In this document: piece after piece, positions 6,917-14,579 of the stretch
Position numbering within the stretch: position 1 is the stretch's first letter
Layout: the number at the start of each line of letters is the position of its first letter
Origin: an uncultured Amaricoccus sp.
Lineage (GTDB): Bacteria > Pseudomonadota > Alphaproteobacteria > Rhodobacterales > Rhodobacteraceae
Length of the DNA stretch: 33,626 nt
Reading direction: 5' to 3'
Assembly (NCBI RefSeq): GCF_937891315.1
Contig: NZ_CALAGI010000071.1
Location: 1 to 33,626 of the forward strand
Notes under the pieces: generated by a model
The model's database searches: none
What the model was told of the DNA's origin: nothing
Seen by the model: the letters and a program-made list of their open reading frames with translations, nothing else
Made by a program: the position numbers and the translations under genes

Positions 6917-7911
6917 GCAAGGCCTATCAGGTGGTGGGAATCGGGAACGCCCTCGTGGACGTGCTCGCTCCGGTCGAGGACGCGTTCCTGGCCGAGGCGG
7001 GTGTCGAGAAGGGCATCATGACGCTGATCGACACCGCCCGCGCGGTGGATCTCTACGGCCGGATGGGCCCGGCGCGCGAGGTGTCGGGCGGATCGGCGGC
7101 CAACACGATCGCCGGAATCGCCGCGCTGGGCGGGCGCACGGCCTATGTCGGCAAGGTCAGGGACGACCAGCTCGGCGCGATCTTCGCCCACGACCTGCGG
7201 GCGCAGGGCGCGGCCTATCGGACACCGCTGGCGCCGAAGAGCCATCCGGCCGAGACCGGGCGCTGCATGGTCATGGTGAGCCCGGACGGCGAACGGTCGA
7301 TGAGCACCTATCTCGGCGTCTCGGAATTCCTGGCGCCGGATGATATCGACGAGGCCGAGATGGCCGCCGCCGACTGGATTTTCCTCGAAGGCTACCGCTT
7401 CGACGGACCGGACAGCATCGCCGCCTTCGAGAAGGCGATCCGCGCGACCAAGACGGCCGGCGGCCGGGTCGGCGTCACCTTGAGCGATCCCTTCTGCGTC
7501 GAGCGGCATCGGGCCGAGTTTCTGCGGATGATCGGGGCCGATGTCGATCTGCTCGTCGCGAACGAGCATGAGCTGAGGTCGCTGTACCAGACCGAGGATC
7601 TGGAGGCGGCGATGGCCCGGGCGGCCGCCGAGGTGCCGATCACTGCCTGCACGGTGGGGGCGAAGGGCGCCTATGTGCTGTCGGGGGGGGAGCGGGTGCA
7701 TGCGCCGGCGGTCTCGGGCGCGCGGGTCGTCGATGTGACCGGCGCCGGCGATCTCTTCGCCGCCGGGCTGCTGCACGGGCTGACCTCGGGGCGCGATTTC
7801 ACGACCTCCGCGCGGATGGGCTGCGTCGCGGCGGGCGAGATCATCGGCCATATCGGCGCGCGGCCCGAGGCGGACCTGCGCGCGCTGTTCGCCGCCGACG
7901 GATTGCTGTGA
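6913..7911 (+). CDS. PfkB-family sugar kinase, probable adenosine kinase
   Basis: A 332-residue ribokinase-fold kinase starting with GTG in the 4-base overlap GTGA with nth, preceded by GAGGAGAAG. The N-terminal lid region carries GIGNALVDVLAPV and SGGSAANTIAGIAALGG. The C-terminal signature DVTGAGDLFAAGLLHG holds the catalytic Asp280. Proteins with this pattern in Rhodobacterales are usually called adenosine kinase (ATP + adenosine to AMP). Substrate choice cannot be read from the motifs, so a ribokinase-like role remains possible. It is followed closely by a HIT protein, another nucleotide-handling enzyme. Confidence 0.85.
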   Translation: MSKAYQVVGIGNALVDVLAPVEDAFLAEAGVEKGIMTLIDTARAVDLYGRMGPAREVSGGSAANTIAGIAALGGRTAYVGKVRDDQLGAIFAHDLRAQGAAYRTPLAPKSHPAETGRCMVMVSPDGERSMSTYLGVSEFLAPDDIDEAEMAAADWIFLEGYRFDGPDSIAAFEKAIRATKTAGGRVGVTLSDPFCVERHRAEFLRMIGADVDLLVANEHELRSLYQTEDLEAAMARAAAEVPITACTVGAKGAYVLSGGERVHAPAVSGARVVDVTGAGDLFAAGLLHGLTSGRDFTTSARMGCVAAGEIIGHIGARPEADLRALFAADGLL

Positions 7912-7928
7912 CCGCCCAGGGGGAAACG

Positions 7929-8294
7929 ATGAAATATGAATATGACCCGGGAAACATCTTCGCCCGCATCCTGCGCGGCGAGATCCCGAACAGGAAGGTA
8001 CTGGAAACCGCGCATTGCCTCGCGTTTCACGATGTGAATCCGCGGGCGCCCGTGCATGTGCTGGTGATCCCGAAGAGACCATACGTGAACTATGACCACT
8101 TCGTGGCGGAGGCGAGCGCGGAGGAGATGCTGGACTTCAACCGCGCCCTGCTCGCCGTCTGCGAGCAGACCGGGCTGCTGGAGGACGGCTATCGCATGAT
8201 CACCAACGCCGGCGCCTCGGGCATGCAGGAGGTGCCGCACATGCATATGCACATCCTTGGCGGTCGCGCGATCGGACCGCTGGTGGCACGCTAG
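7929..8294 (+). CDS. HIT-family nucleotide-binding protein
   Basis: A 121-residue histidine-triad protein. The triad is in VPHMHMHILGG (His104, His106, His108), with the middle histidine expected to form the AMP intermediate. The N-terminal IFARILRGEIP and the central VHVLVIPKRPYVN fit the HINT branch of purine phosphoramidases. The frame could start with a GTG at 7908 that overlaps the kinase stop. The ATG at 7929 has AGGGGG 7 bases before it and gives the usual N-terminus. It is probably cotranscribed with nth and the kinase. Confidence 0.9.
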   Translation: MKYEYDPGNIFARILRGEIPNRKVLETAHCLAFHDVNPRAPVHVLVIPKRPYVNYDHFVAEASAEEMLDFNRALLAVCEQTGLLEDGYRMITNAGASGMQEVPHMHMHILGGRAIGPLVAR

Positions 8295-8330
8295 GCGTCG
8301 AGGGGACGGACGGCGGCCGGGCGTTCGAGG

Positions 8331-8350
8331 GGGCGGACAAATGTCCGCCC
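8331..8350 (+). terminator. Hairpin after the HIT gene
   Basis: GGGCGGACA and TGTCCGCCC are perfect 9-base arms with only 2 unpaired bases between them, so about 4 bases will loop. It lies 36 bases after the HIT stop, between convergent genes. There is no T-run. It probably marks the end of the nth-kinase-HIT transcript. Confidence 0.5.
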
Positions 8351-8403
8351 TGCCACGGTGGCCGCGGGCGCCGGGCGCGGCCTTGCAGGAAACCTGACGG
8401 ATG

Positions 8404-8673
8404 CTATCGCGCGAAGCGCGCCAGGGACCGCTCCCGCGCCTTCCCGGCCTCGACGGCCCGGTCGCGCGGCTCGGAACTGGTCACCAGCGCGCCGATCAGC
8501 AGCCGCGCGGCGCGGCTCACGTCATCGACCGCCCGCTCGAAGGCCGCCTCATTGGCCCGCGACGGCTTGTTGAAGCCGCTCAGCTTGCGCACGAACTGCA
8601 GCGCCGCCGCCCGGATCTCCGCGTCCGTCGCCGGCGGCTCGAAATTGTAGAGCGTCCGGATATTCTTGCACAT
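8404..8673 (-). CDS. DUF2277 protein
   Basis: An 89-residue protein of unknown function. The start MCKNIRTLYNFEPPAT and the following AALQFVRKLSGFNKPS are characteristic of DUF2277. The rest is helical and charged (FERAVDDVSRAARLLIGALV). The ATG at 8673 is preceded by GGAGG; the longer frame upstream lacks support. Nothing nearby tells its role. It is divergent from argD. Confidence 0.88.
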   Translation of the reverse strand: MCKNIRTLYNFEPPATDAEIRAAALQFVRKLSGFNKPSRANEAAFERAVDDVSRAARLLIGALVTSSEPRDRAVEAGKARERSLARFAR

Positions 8674-8776
8674 GCCGACCTCCCGCCTTTCCGCCCAAGA
8701 TGCGCGCCGCCGCCGCCGCATCAAGCCCCCGCGCTGAATTGACTTGGCCCCCGGCTTGCGGCAGAAGGGCGCCTCG

Positions 8777-8809
8777 CCCCGGGTCAGCATCCGCTCATGG
8801 GGTTTTTTT
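8777..8809 (+). promoter_or_regulatory. Weak hairpin followed by seven T in the argD leader
   Basis: CCCC at 8777-8780 can pair with GGGG at 8799-8802 over an 18-base loop, followed directly by T7 at 8803-8809, 31 bases before the argD start. This has the order of an intrinsic terminator, but the stem is short. It could be a leader attenuator or chance. Confidence 0.25.
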
Positions 8810-8839
8810 CGTTTGGGACATACCGGGGAGGGTTTCGCC

Positions 8840-10042
8840 GTGATCTCGTCCGTCCTTCCGACCTATGCGCGGGCGCCGCTCTCCTTCGTGAGGGGCGAGG
8901 GTCCATGGCTGATCGAGGAGGGCGGCGACCGCTATCTCGACCTCGGCGCCGGCATCGCGGTCTGCCTGCTCGGGCATGCCCATCCCGCGCTCGTCAAGGC
9001 GCTGGAGGATCAGGGCCGGCTGCTCTGGCACACGTCGAACCTCTACCGGATCCCCAACCAGGAGGCGCTGGCGGCGCGGCTGGTCGAGGCGACCTTCGCC
9101 GATACCGTGTTCTTCACCAATTCCGGGACCGAGACGATCGAATGCGCGGTCAAGATGGCCCGCAAGCATTTCAGCGCCAAGGGCGAGCCGGAGCGCTTCC
9201 GGATCATCAGCTTCGAGGGCTCGTTCCACGGCCGCAGCGCGGCGGCGATCGCGGCGGCGGGATCGGAGAAGATGGTCAAGGGCTTCGGCCCGGTGCTGCC
9301 CGGATTCGACGTGCTGCCCTTCGGCGACCGCGACGCGCTTCTGGCCGCGATCGGGCCGGAGACCGCGGCGATCCTGATCGAGCCGATCCAGGGCGAGGGT
9401 GGGATTCGCGTGGTGCCGGCCGAGACGCTGCGCGAGCTGCGCGCGCTCTGCGACCAGCACGGCATGCTGCTGATCCTCGACGAGATCCAGTGCGGACTCG
9501 GCCGGACCGGCAAGCTCTTCCATCACGAATGGGCCGGGATCACGCCGGACATCATGACCATCGCCAAGGGCATCGGCGGCGGCTTCCCGCTCGGCGCCTG
9601 CCTCGCCACCGAGGCGGCGGCCAGCGGCATGGGGCTCGGCACCCATGGCAGCACCTATGGCGGCAATCCGCTGGCCTGCGCGATCGGCCTCGCGGTGATG
9701 GACGAAGTGGGTGCGCCGGGCTTTCTCGACGCGGTGAGCCGGACGGCGGGGCGGCTGCGCCAGGGGCTCGAGGGGCTGGTCGCCGCGCATCCGACCGTGT
9801 TCGAGGCGGTCCGGGGCGAGGGGCTGATGCTCGGTCTGAAATGCGTCGTGCCGAACACCGACGTGGTAGGAGCGGGCTATGGCGCGCATGTCCTCGTGGT
9901 TGGCGCCGCCGAGAACGTCGTCCGCCTGCTGCCGCCGCTGAACCTGACCGAGGCCGAGGTGGACGAGGGCCTGCGCCGGCTGGACGCGGCGGCCAGCGCG
10001 ATCGAGCGCGCGGCCGCGAACGTCGTCGAGCCGGCGGAATGA
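8840..10042 (+). CDS. argD: Acetylornithine aminotransferase
   Basis: A 400-residue class III aminotransferase that uses pyridoxal phosphate to make N-acetylornithine from N-acetylglutamate semialdehyde. Key stretches are GIAVCLLGHAHPALVKAL, TNSGTETIECAVKMAR (phosphate binding), FHGRS, LDEIQCGLGRTGK and the PLP lysine Lys243 in TIAKGIGGGFPLG. The GTG at 8840 is chosen because GGGGAGGG lies 9 bases before it and the protein then starts like its family. The long upstream extension of the frame is not supported. It overlaps argF by 4 bases (ATGA), which makes an argDF operon and supports an arginine role over related ornithine or GABA transaminases. Confidence 0.93.
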   Translation: MISSVLPTYARAPLSFVRGEGPWLIEEGGDRYLDLGAGIAVCLLGHAHPALVKALEDQGRLLWHTSNLYRIPNQEALAARLVEATFADTVFFTNSGTETIECAVKMARKHFSAKGEPERFRIISFEGSFHGRSAAAIAAAGSEKMVKGFGPVLPGFDVLPFGDRDALLAAIGPETAAILIEPIQGEGGIRVVPAETLRELRALCDQHGMLLILDEIQCGLGRTGKLFHHEWAGITPDIMTIAKGIGGGFPLGACLATEAAASGMGLGTHGSTYGGNPLACAIGLAVMDEVGAPGFLDAVSRTAGRLRQGLEGLVAAHPTVFEAVRGEGLMLGLKCVVPNTDVVGAGYGAHVLVVGAAENVVRLLPPLNLTEAEVDEGLRRLDAAASAIERAAANVVEPAE

Positions 10043-10965
10043 GACATTTCCTCGATCTGCACACCACGCCGGCGGCGGAGTTGCGCGGCATGCTCGCCGC
10101 CGCCGATGCGATGAAGGCGGCCCGCGCCGGCCGGCCGAAGGGCGCGCCCGACGCCGAGCAGCCGCTCGCCGGGCGGATGGTGGCACTTATCTTCGAGAAG
10201 CCATCGACCCGGACCCGGGTCAGCTTCGACGTCGGCGTGCGGCAGATGGGCGGCGAGACGCTGATCCTGTCCGGCGCCGAGATGCAGCTCGGCCATGGCG
10301 AGACCATCGCCGACACCGCGCGGGTGCTGTCGCGCTATGTCGACCTGATCATGATCCGGACCTTCGAGGAAACGACGCTGCTCGAATTCGCGGAATATGC
10401 CAGCGTGCCGGTGATCAACGGCCTGACCAATGCCAGCCACCCCTGCCAGATCATGGCCGACGTGATGACCTACGAGGAGCATCGGGGACCGATCAAGGGC
10501 GCCAAGGTGGTCTGGACCGGCGACGGCAACAATGTCTGCGCCTCCTTCCTGCATGGCGCCGGGCAGTTCGGCTATGACTTCACCTTCACCGGCCCAGAGA
10601 CGCTGGAGCCCGCCCGGCCGGCGGTCGATTTTGCGAAGGGCAAGGGCGCGCGGATCGAGATCGAGCGCGACCCCTACCGCGCGGTGGCCGGCGCCGATCT
10701 CGTGGTGGCCGACACCTGGCTGTCGATGCATGATGCGCAGTCGGCGCGGGAGCGACGGCACAACCAGCTCCGCCCCTATCAGGTCACGGCGGCGCTGATG
10801 GCGGCGGCCAAGCCCGAGGCGCTGTTCATGCACTGCCTGCCCGCCCACCGATCGGAAGAGGTGACGAGCGAGGTGATGGACGGTCCGCGCTCGGTGGTAT
10901 TCGACGAGGCGGAAAACCGGCTGCATGCGCAGAAGGCGATCCTGCGCTGGTGTCTCGGGGTCTGA
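10039..10965 (+). CDS. argF: Ornithine carbamoyltransferase
   Basis: A 308-residue anabolic enzyme that makes citrulline from ornithine and carbamoyl phosphate. The carbamoyl phosphate site is FEKPSTRTR (residues 52-60), with HPCQ at 134-137. The ornithine loop is FMHCLPAHR near the C-terminus. The start is the ATG inside the argD stop overlap. Length is normal. No arcA or arcC gene accompanies it, so a biosynthetic role is likely. Confidence 0.96.
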   Translation: MRHFLDLHTTPAAELRGMLAAADAMKAARAGRPKGAPDAEQPLAGRMVALIFEKPSTRTRVSFDVGVRQMGGETLILSGAEMQLGHGETIADTARVLSRYVDLIMIRTFEETTLLEFAEYASVPVINGLTNASHPCQIMADVMTYEEHRGPIKGAKVVWTGDGNNVCASFLHGAGQFGYDFTFTGPETLEPARPAVDFAKGKGARIEIERDPYRAVAGADLVVADTWLSMHDAQSARERRHNQLRPYQVTAALMAAAKPEALFMHCLPAHRSEEVTSEVMDGPRSVVFDEAENRLHAQKAILRWCLGV

Positions 10966-11042
10966 CGGGGCGCGCCCTCCGGGGCGCCGGCCGCGGTTCG
11001 CGGCCATCCGGAGCGCGCGGTGCGCGCGAGTCTGTTTGGTTT

Positions 11043-11066
11043 GCTTTCCGACTGTTGTCGGAAAGC
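11043..11066. terminator. Strong hairpin between convergent argF and fliL
   Basis: GCTTTCCGAC at 11043-11052 and GTCGGAAAGC at 11057-11066 form a perfect 10-base stem with a TGTT loop. GGTTTGCT at 11038-11045 could instead pair with AGCAAACC at 11083-11090, which gives a competing, larger fold. The position, 78 bases after the argF stop and 80 before the fliL stop, fits a two-way terminator. A true T-run is missing on both strands. Confidence 0.6.
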
Positions 11067-11145
11067 GACTGCTCTCCAGGTTAGCAAACCCGTATGAACG
11101 CAGGGGGCGCGCGACGATGGCGGGCGCCTGTCTTCCTCGCGACGT

Positions 11146-11691
11146 TCAGACGTCCTGGCGGGCGATTTCGGTGATGAGAATTTCGCCGACGGGGGTCTCG
11201 GGCAGGGTTTCGCGGGCGGATTTCAGCAGGGCGGACTTCAGGTCGTCCATCTTCTGGCCGCTGGTGAAGCTGCCGTCGAAGCCGCCGGTATTGGCATGGC
11301 GGAACATCACCTTGAGAAAGCCGTCGCGCAGCCGCGGCTCGGCCGCCTTCGCCGCCGCCTCGGCTTCATGGCCGACCGCGACCGAGAGCGAGACCACCAC
11401 CATGGCGCGGACCTTCTCGTCGCGAAAGATCGGCACGACGAACGGCTTCGAGATCTCGACATAGGAGAGCTCGCCCTTCGGCGCCTCGGCGTCGTGGTCG
11501 GCGGCGTACGGGTCCGGCGTCGGGCAGGGGGTACCGGTATGGTCCGCCGCCGCGCCTTCGGGCCGCGCCTCGCCGGCCGGCGCGGCGCAGGCCGAGGCGG
11601 TCTCCTCGGCGGGTGGCTTCAGCGCGAGTCCGGCGCCGACGCCCGCTCCGAGGCCGAGCAGCGCGATCACGAGCGGGACGAGCAGTTTCAT
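11146..11691 (-). CDS. fliL: Flagellar basal-body protein FliL
   Basis: A 181-residue inner-membrane protein with one N-terminal membrane helix (LLVPLVIALLGLGAGVGAGLAL). A Pro/Glu/Ala-rich linker follows, and then a periplasmic domain (YVEISKPFVVPIFRDEKVRAMVVVSLSVAV). FliL rings surround the stator units and stabilise torque generation. It is the last gene of the minus-strand run flgF-flgG-flgA-flgH-fliL, 14 bases after flgH. It ends opposite argF. Sequence divergence in FliL is high, so the call relies partly on context. Confidence 0.85.
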   Translation of the reverse strand: MKLLVPLVIALLGLGAGVGAGLALKPPAEETASACAAPAGEARPEGAAADHTGTPCPTPDPYAADHDAEAPKGELSYVEISKPFVVPIFRDEKVRAMVVVSLSVAVGHEAEAAAKAAEPRLRDGFLKVMFRHANTGGFDGSFTSGQKMDDLKSALLKSARETLPETPVGEILITEIARQDV

Positions 11692-11705
11692 CGGCGGCGG
11701 CTCCC

Positions 11706-12449
11706 TCAGTAAGGCATGACGATGTCCGTCACCTGCTGGCCGTAGCGAGGCTGCTGGGCGCTGGTGATCTGGCCGCGGCCGCCGTAGGAGATGCGCGCGC
11801 CGGCGATGCGGTCATAGGCGATCTCGTTGTAGCGGTTGATATCCTCGGTCTGGACGATGCCGCTGACCTGCAGGTCGCGCAGTTCGTTGTTCACCCGGAC
11901 CTCCTGATCGCCCTGGATGACGAGCTGGCCGTTCGGCAAGACCTGGACTACGGTGGCGGCGATGCGCAGCTGCAGCTTCTCGTTGCGGCGGGTGGAGCCG
12001 TTGCCCTTGAATTCGGACGCGCCGGAGACATCGAGTTCGGGCGACAGCATGTCGACGCTGAACGGCAGGATCTTCGTCACGCCGAAGGCCGCCTTCAGCT
12101 CCGCCTGCTCGCTCCCCGACCGGGTGCGCGAGGTGGTGTTGCGCATCTCGGCCTCCTCGTCGATCTCGATCGCGACGGTCAGGAGGTCGCCGAGGCTGCG
12201 CGCGCGGCGGTCGCCGAGCAGGCCGGAAGGGCCGGTGCTCCAGAGCGAGGCCTGCTGATAGTCGTAGCGCGCGGCCTGCGGCGGCGGCACGGCGATCGCG
12301 GCGCGCTCGGCGGTGAGGATCGGCTGGGCGTCGATCTCGGCCGCGCCGATCGTGGTCATCGCCGGCGGCTGACCGATCGGGCCGCAGGCGATCGGCGCCA
12401 GGGCGAGGCAGATGGCGAGACGGGTCGCGGGGCGCGCCGGGATCTTCAT
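11706..12449 (-). CDS. flgH: Flagellar L-ring protein FlgH
   Basis: A 247-residue outer-membrane ring subunit that forms the bushing for the rod. The core includes SLWSTGPSGLLGDRRARSLGDLLTVAIEIDEEAE and LVIQGDQEVRVNNELRDLQVSGIV, both typical of FlgH. The signal peptide ends in APIAC with Cys22. FlgH is normally a lipoprotein, but proline at the -3 position makes this lipobox imperfect. The start overlaps the flgA stop by 4 bases, so the two are coupled. Confidence 0.95.
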   Translation of the reverse strand: MKIPARPATRLAICLALAPIACGPIGQPPAMTTIGAAEIDAQPILTAERAAIAVPPPQAARYDYQQASLWSTGPSGLLGDRRARSLGDLLTVAIEIDEEAEMRNTTSRTRSGSEQAELKAAFGVTKILPFSVDMLSPELDVSGASEFKGNGSTRRNEKLQLRIAATVVQVLPNGQLVIQGDQEVRVNNELRDLQVSGIVQTEDINRYNEIAYDRIAGARISYGGRGQITSAQQPRYGQQVTDIVMPY

Positions 12450-12871
12450 TTCGTAACCTCGATGCTGCCGTTCGCGGCGACGACGCCGGTCACGATCTGT
12501 TTCGACGTGAGGTTCATCACCCGTGCCGGTTCGCCCACTCCGGCGCGATCCAGCGCGCGCCCCTCGGTGACGATGGTGAGTGGCCCGTCGGCGAAGGTCA
12601 TGCGCACCAGCTGGTTGCGTGCGATCACCGCCGGCGAGCCGATCTGGCTTTCGAGGATCGGCCGTCCGGTATAGAGCGTCGCCCGCGCCTCGCGGCCGAC
12701 GACGGCGCCGATGTCGGCGAAGGCGCCGGGGGTCGTCTCGTCGGTCACCGTCAGGTCGGCTTCCGAGATCAGCGTCTGGGCGCGGATCGGGCGCGCCGGC
12801 ACCACGGTCTGGGCCGCCGCCGCGACCGGCAGCAGCGTCAGGGCCGCGAGGAGAAGCGCAGCACCGGCCAT
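12446..12871 (-). CDS. flgA: Flagellar P-ring assembly chaperone FlgA
   Basis: A 141-residue periplasmic protein with a signal peptide (AGAALLLAALTLLPVAAAAQ) and a SAF-type domain. The ADIGAVVGREARATLYTGRPILESQIG and GRALDRAGVGEPARVMNLTSKQIVTGVV stretches are typical. FlgA helps FlgI assemble the P ring; flgI itself is not in the window. It is shorter than enterobacterial FlgA, as usual in alphaproteobacteria. It starts 1 base after the flgG stop. Confidence 0.92.
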   Translation of the reverse strand: MAGAALLLAALTLLPVAAAAQTVVPARPIRAQTLISEADLTVTDETTPGAFADIGAVVGREARATLYTGRPILESQIGSPAVIARNQLVRMTFADGPLTIVTEGRALDRAGVGEPARVMNLTSKQIVTGVVAANGSIEVTK

Positions 12872-12872
12872 G

Positions 12873-13658
12873 TCAGCGGATCTGCACGGTCGCGGCCAGC
12901 ATCTCGTCGGCGGCGGTGATTACCTTCGCATTCATCTCGTAGCCGCGCTGGGCCTCGATCAGGCCGGTGATCTCGCGCACCGCGTCGACCGAGGAGGCCT
13001 CGAGATAGCCCTGGCGGAACGTTCCGCGACCGTCCTCGCCCGCCTCGCCGACGTTCGGCGTGCCCGAGGCTTCGGTCTCCTTGAACAGGTTCGAGCCCAT
13101 GGCCTCGAGCCCCTGCGCATTGACGAAGGTGGTCAGATTGAACTGGCCGAGCAACTGCGCCTGGGTCTGGCCGTCGAAATAGGCATAGACCTCGCCGGCG
13201 GAATTGATGGTCACGTCCTTCGCATCCTCGGGGATGGTGATGTCGCCGGCCACGGCGAAGCCGTCGGCGGTGACGATCAGGCCGTCGCCGTTGCGTTTCA
13301 GCGCGCCGTCCCGGGTATAGGCGGGATCACCGTTCGGCAGCGCCACCTCGAGATAGCCCTCGCCCTCGATGGCAAGGTCGAGCGTGCCGCCGGTCTCGGT
13401 CACCGAGCCCTGCTGGATCTCCACCGCCACCGCCGCCGAGCGCACCCCGAGGCCGAGCTGCACGCCGGCCGGCAGCACGGTGCCGTCGGTGGAATTGATC
13501 GTGCCGGGCCGCGCCACCTGCTGGTAATGCAGGTCGGCGAATTCGGCGCGACGCGGATCATAGGCCGTGGTGCTCATGTTCGAGAGATTGTTCGAGATCA
13601 CCTCGACCCGCGTCTGCTGGGCCGCCATGCCGGTCGCCGCGATGTTCAGTGCACGCAT
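12873..13658 (-). CDS. flgG: Flagellar distal rod protein FlgG
   Basis: A 261-residue rod subunit. The N-terminal flagellar rod motif (AATGMAAQQTRVEVISNNLSNMSTTAYDPRRAEF, here abbreviated to its ends) and the C-terminal motif EITGLIEAQRGYEMNAKVI are those of FlgG. The central region IEGEGYLEVALPNGDPAYTRDGALK is also typical. The N- and C-terminal helices pack together in the rod. It starts 28 bases after flgF. Length equals that of the family. Confidence 0.96.
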   Translation of the reverse strand: MRALNIAATGMAAQQTRVEVISNNLSNMSTTAYDPRRAEFADLHYQQVARPGTINSTDGTVLPAGVQLGLGVRSAAVAVEIQQGSVTETGGTLDLAIEGEGYLEVALPNGDPAYTRDGALKRNGDGLIVTADGFAVAGDITIPEDAKDVTINSAGEVYAYFDGQTQAQLLGQFNLTTFVNAQGLEAMGSNLFKETEASGTPNVGEAGEDGRGTFRQGYLEASSVDAVREITGLIEAQRGYEMNAKVITAADEMLAATVQIR

Positions 13659-13686
13659 CGGTTACTCCTCGGGGAACTTCGGTAGG

Positions 13687-14409
13687 CTAGCCGGCGGCGC
13701 CGAGGATGCGGACCACGGCGCGGATGCGCTCGTCCTCCTGATCCATCAGCTTCTGGCCGTATTCGTAGGCGCGCTGCACTTCGATCATGCGGGCGATCTC
13801 GCTCACGGGATTGACGTTCGACTGTTCGACGAAGCCCTGGAGCACGCGGCCGTTCTCGATCGGAACGGTGCCGCCGTCGGCGCGGAACAGGACGCCGGAT
13901 TCGCGGAAGAGCTTGGTCTGGTCCTCGACGGTGACGAGCCCGACCTTGGCGATCGGCTCGCCGTCCGCCGAGATCGTGCCGTCCGAGGCGACGCCGATCG
14001 ACTTCGCCTCGAAGGGGATGACCATGGCGCCGCCGCCTTCGTCGAGCAGCAGGTCGCCGCCCTCGGTCATGATCTCGCCGGTCGGGCCGCGCAGGAAGGA
14101 GCCGGCGCGGGTCAGCCGCTCGCCCTGTGGGGTCTGGACGGTGAAATAACCCTCGCCCTCGATGGCGAGGTCGAGCGGCGCGTCGGTCTGGGTGAGGGCG
14201 CCCTGAAGCTCGTCGGTGTAGCGGGCGCGGGCCTCGGTCATCGCGACGCTGTTGCCCTCGGCGGGCAGCGCCTGGACCTCCTCGGCGAAGATCACGCCCT
14301 CGCGCCGGAAACCGGTGGTGGAGATGTTGGCGATGTTGTTGGCGACGGACTGCATTTCCTTGGCCAGTCCCGACTGGCGCGTCAGCGCCACATAGCCCGC
14401 GAGGTCCAT
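13687..14409 (-). CDS. flgF: Flagellar proximal rod protein FlgF
   Basis: A 240-residue rod subunit related to FlgG. It has VANNIANISTTGFRRE at the N-terminus, IEGEGYFTVQTPQGERLTRAG in the centre, and SEIARMIEVQRAYEYGQKLMDQEDERIR at the C-terminus. The ATG at 14409 is preceded by AGGAGATC; an in-frame upstream start is less likely. The gene is now the first of its transcript, because an RTX gene in the opposite direction separates it from fliQ. A promoter must therefore lie in 14410-14579, or read-through from fliQ must cross the RTX gene. Confidence 0.94.
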   Translation of the reverse strand: MDLAGYVALTRQSGLAKEMQSVANNIANISTTGFRREGVIFAEEVQALPAEGNSVAMTEARARYTDELQGALTQTDAPLDLAIEGEGYFTVQTPQGERLTRAGSFLRGPTGEIMTEGGDLLLDEGGGAMVIPFEAKSIGVASDGTISADGEPIAKVGLVTVEDQTKLFRESGVLFRADGGTVPIENGRVLQGFVEQSNVNPVSEIARMIEVQRAYEYGQKLMDQEDERIRAVVRILGAAG

Positions 14410-14478
14410 CGCCAGATCTCCTGCCTTCTGCTTCACCGGCGCGCGAAGGGAGCACGCCTCGCGGGGACCGTGCGCCGG

Positions 14479-14495
14479 TTTGGTAAATATTTGGT
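14479..14495. promoter_or_regulatory. AT-rich direct repeat between flgF and the RTX gene
   Basis: TTTGGT occurs at 14479-14484 and 14490-14495, 11 bases apart (one helix turn), around AAATA. It is the only AT-rich patch in the 170-base divergent gap. It may hold promoter or regulator sites. No clear -35/-10 pair could be assigned. Confidence 0.3.
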
Positions 14496-14579
14496 CAAAG
14501 ACCCGGCTGCGATTGGGGACGGTCTGTGATAGATAGTTCTCGCGCGATTTGCGCAGGGTGGATGTGGGGGTAAGAAACT

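Noticed and set aside
4966..7911. A 981-residue frame apparently ending in a kinase
   Set aside because: Only the last 332 residues, from the GTG at 6913, are a real protein. The front runs antisense through the OmpA-like and Ada-like genes and in another frame of nth.
8797..10965. A 722-residue fusion-like frame covering argD and argF
   Set aside because: The front part is an out-of-frame reading of argD. argF starts at 10039 with the standard N-terminus, so there is no ArgD-ArgF fusion.
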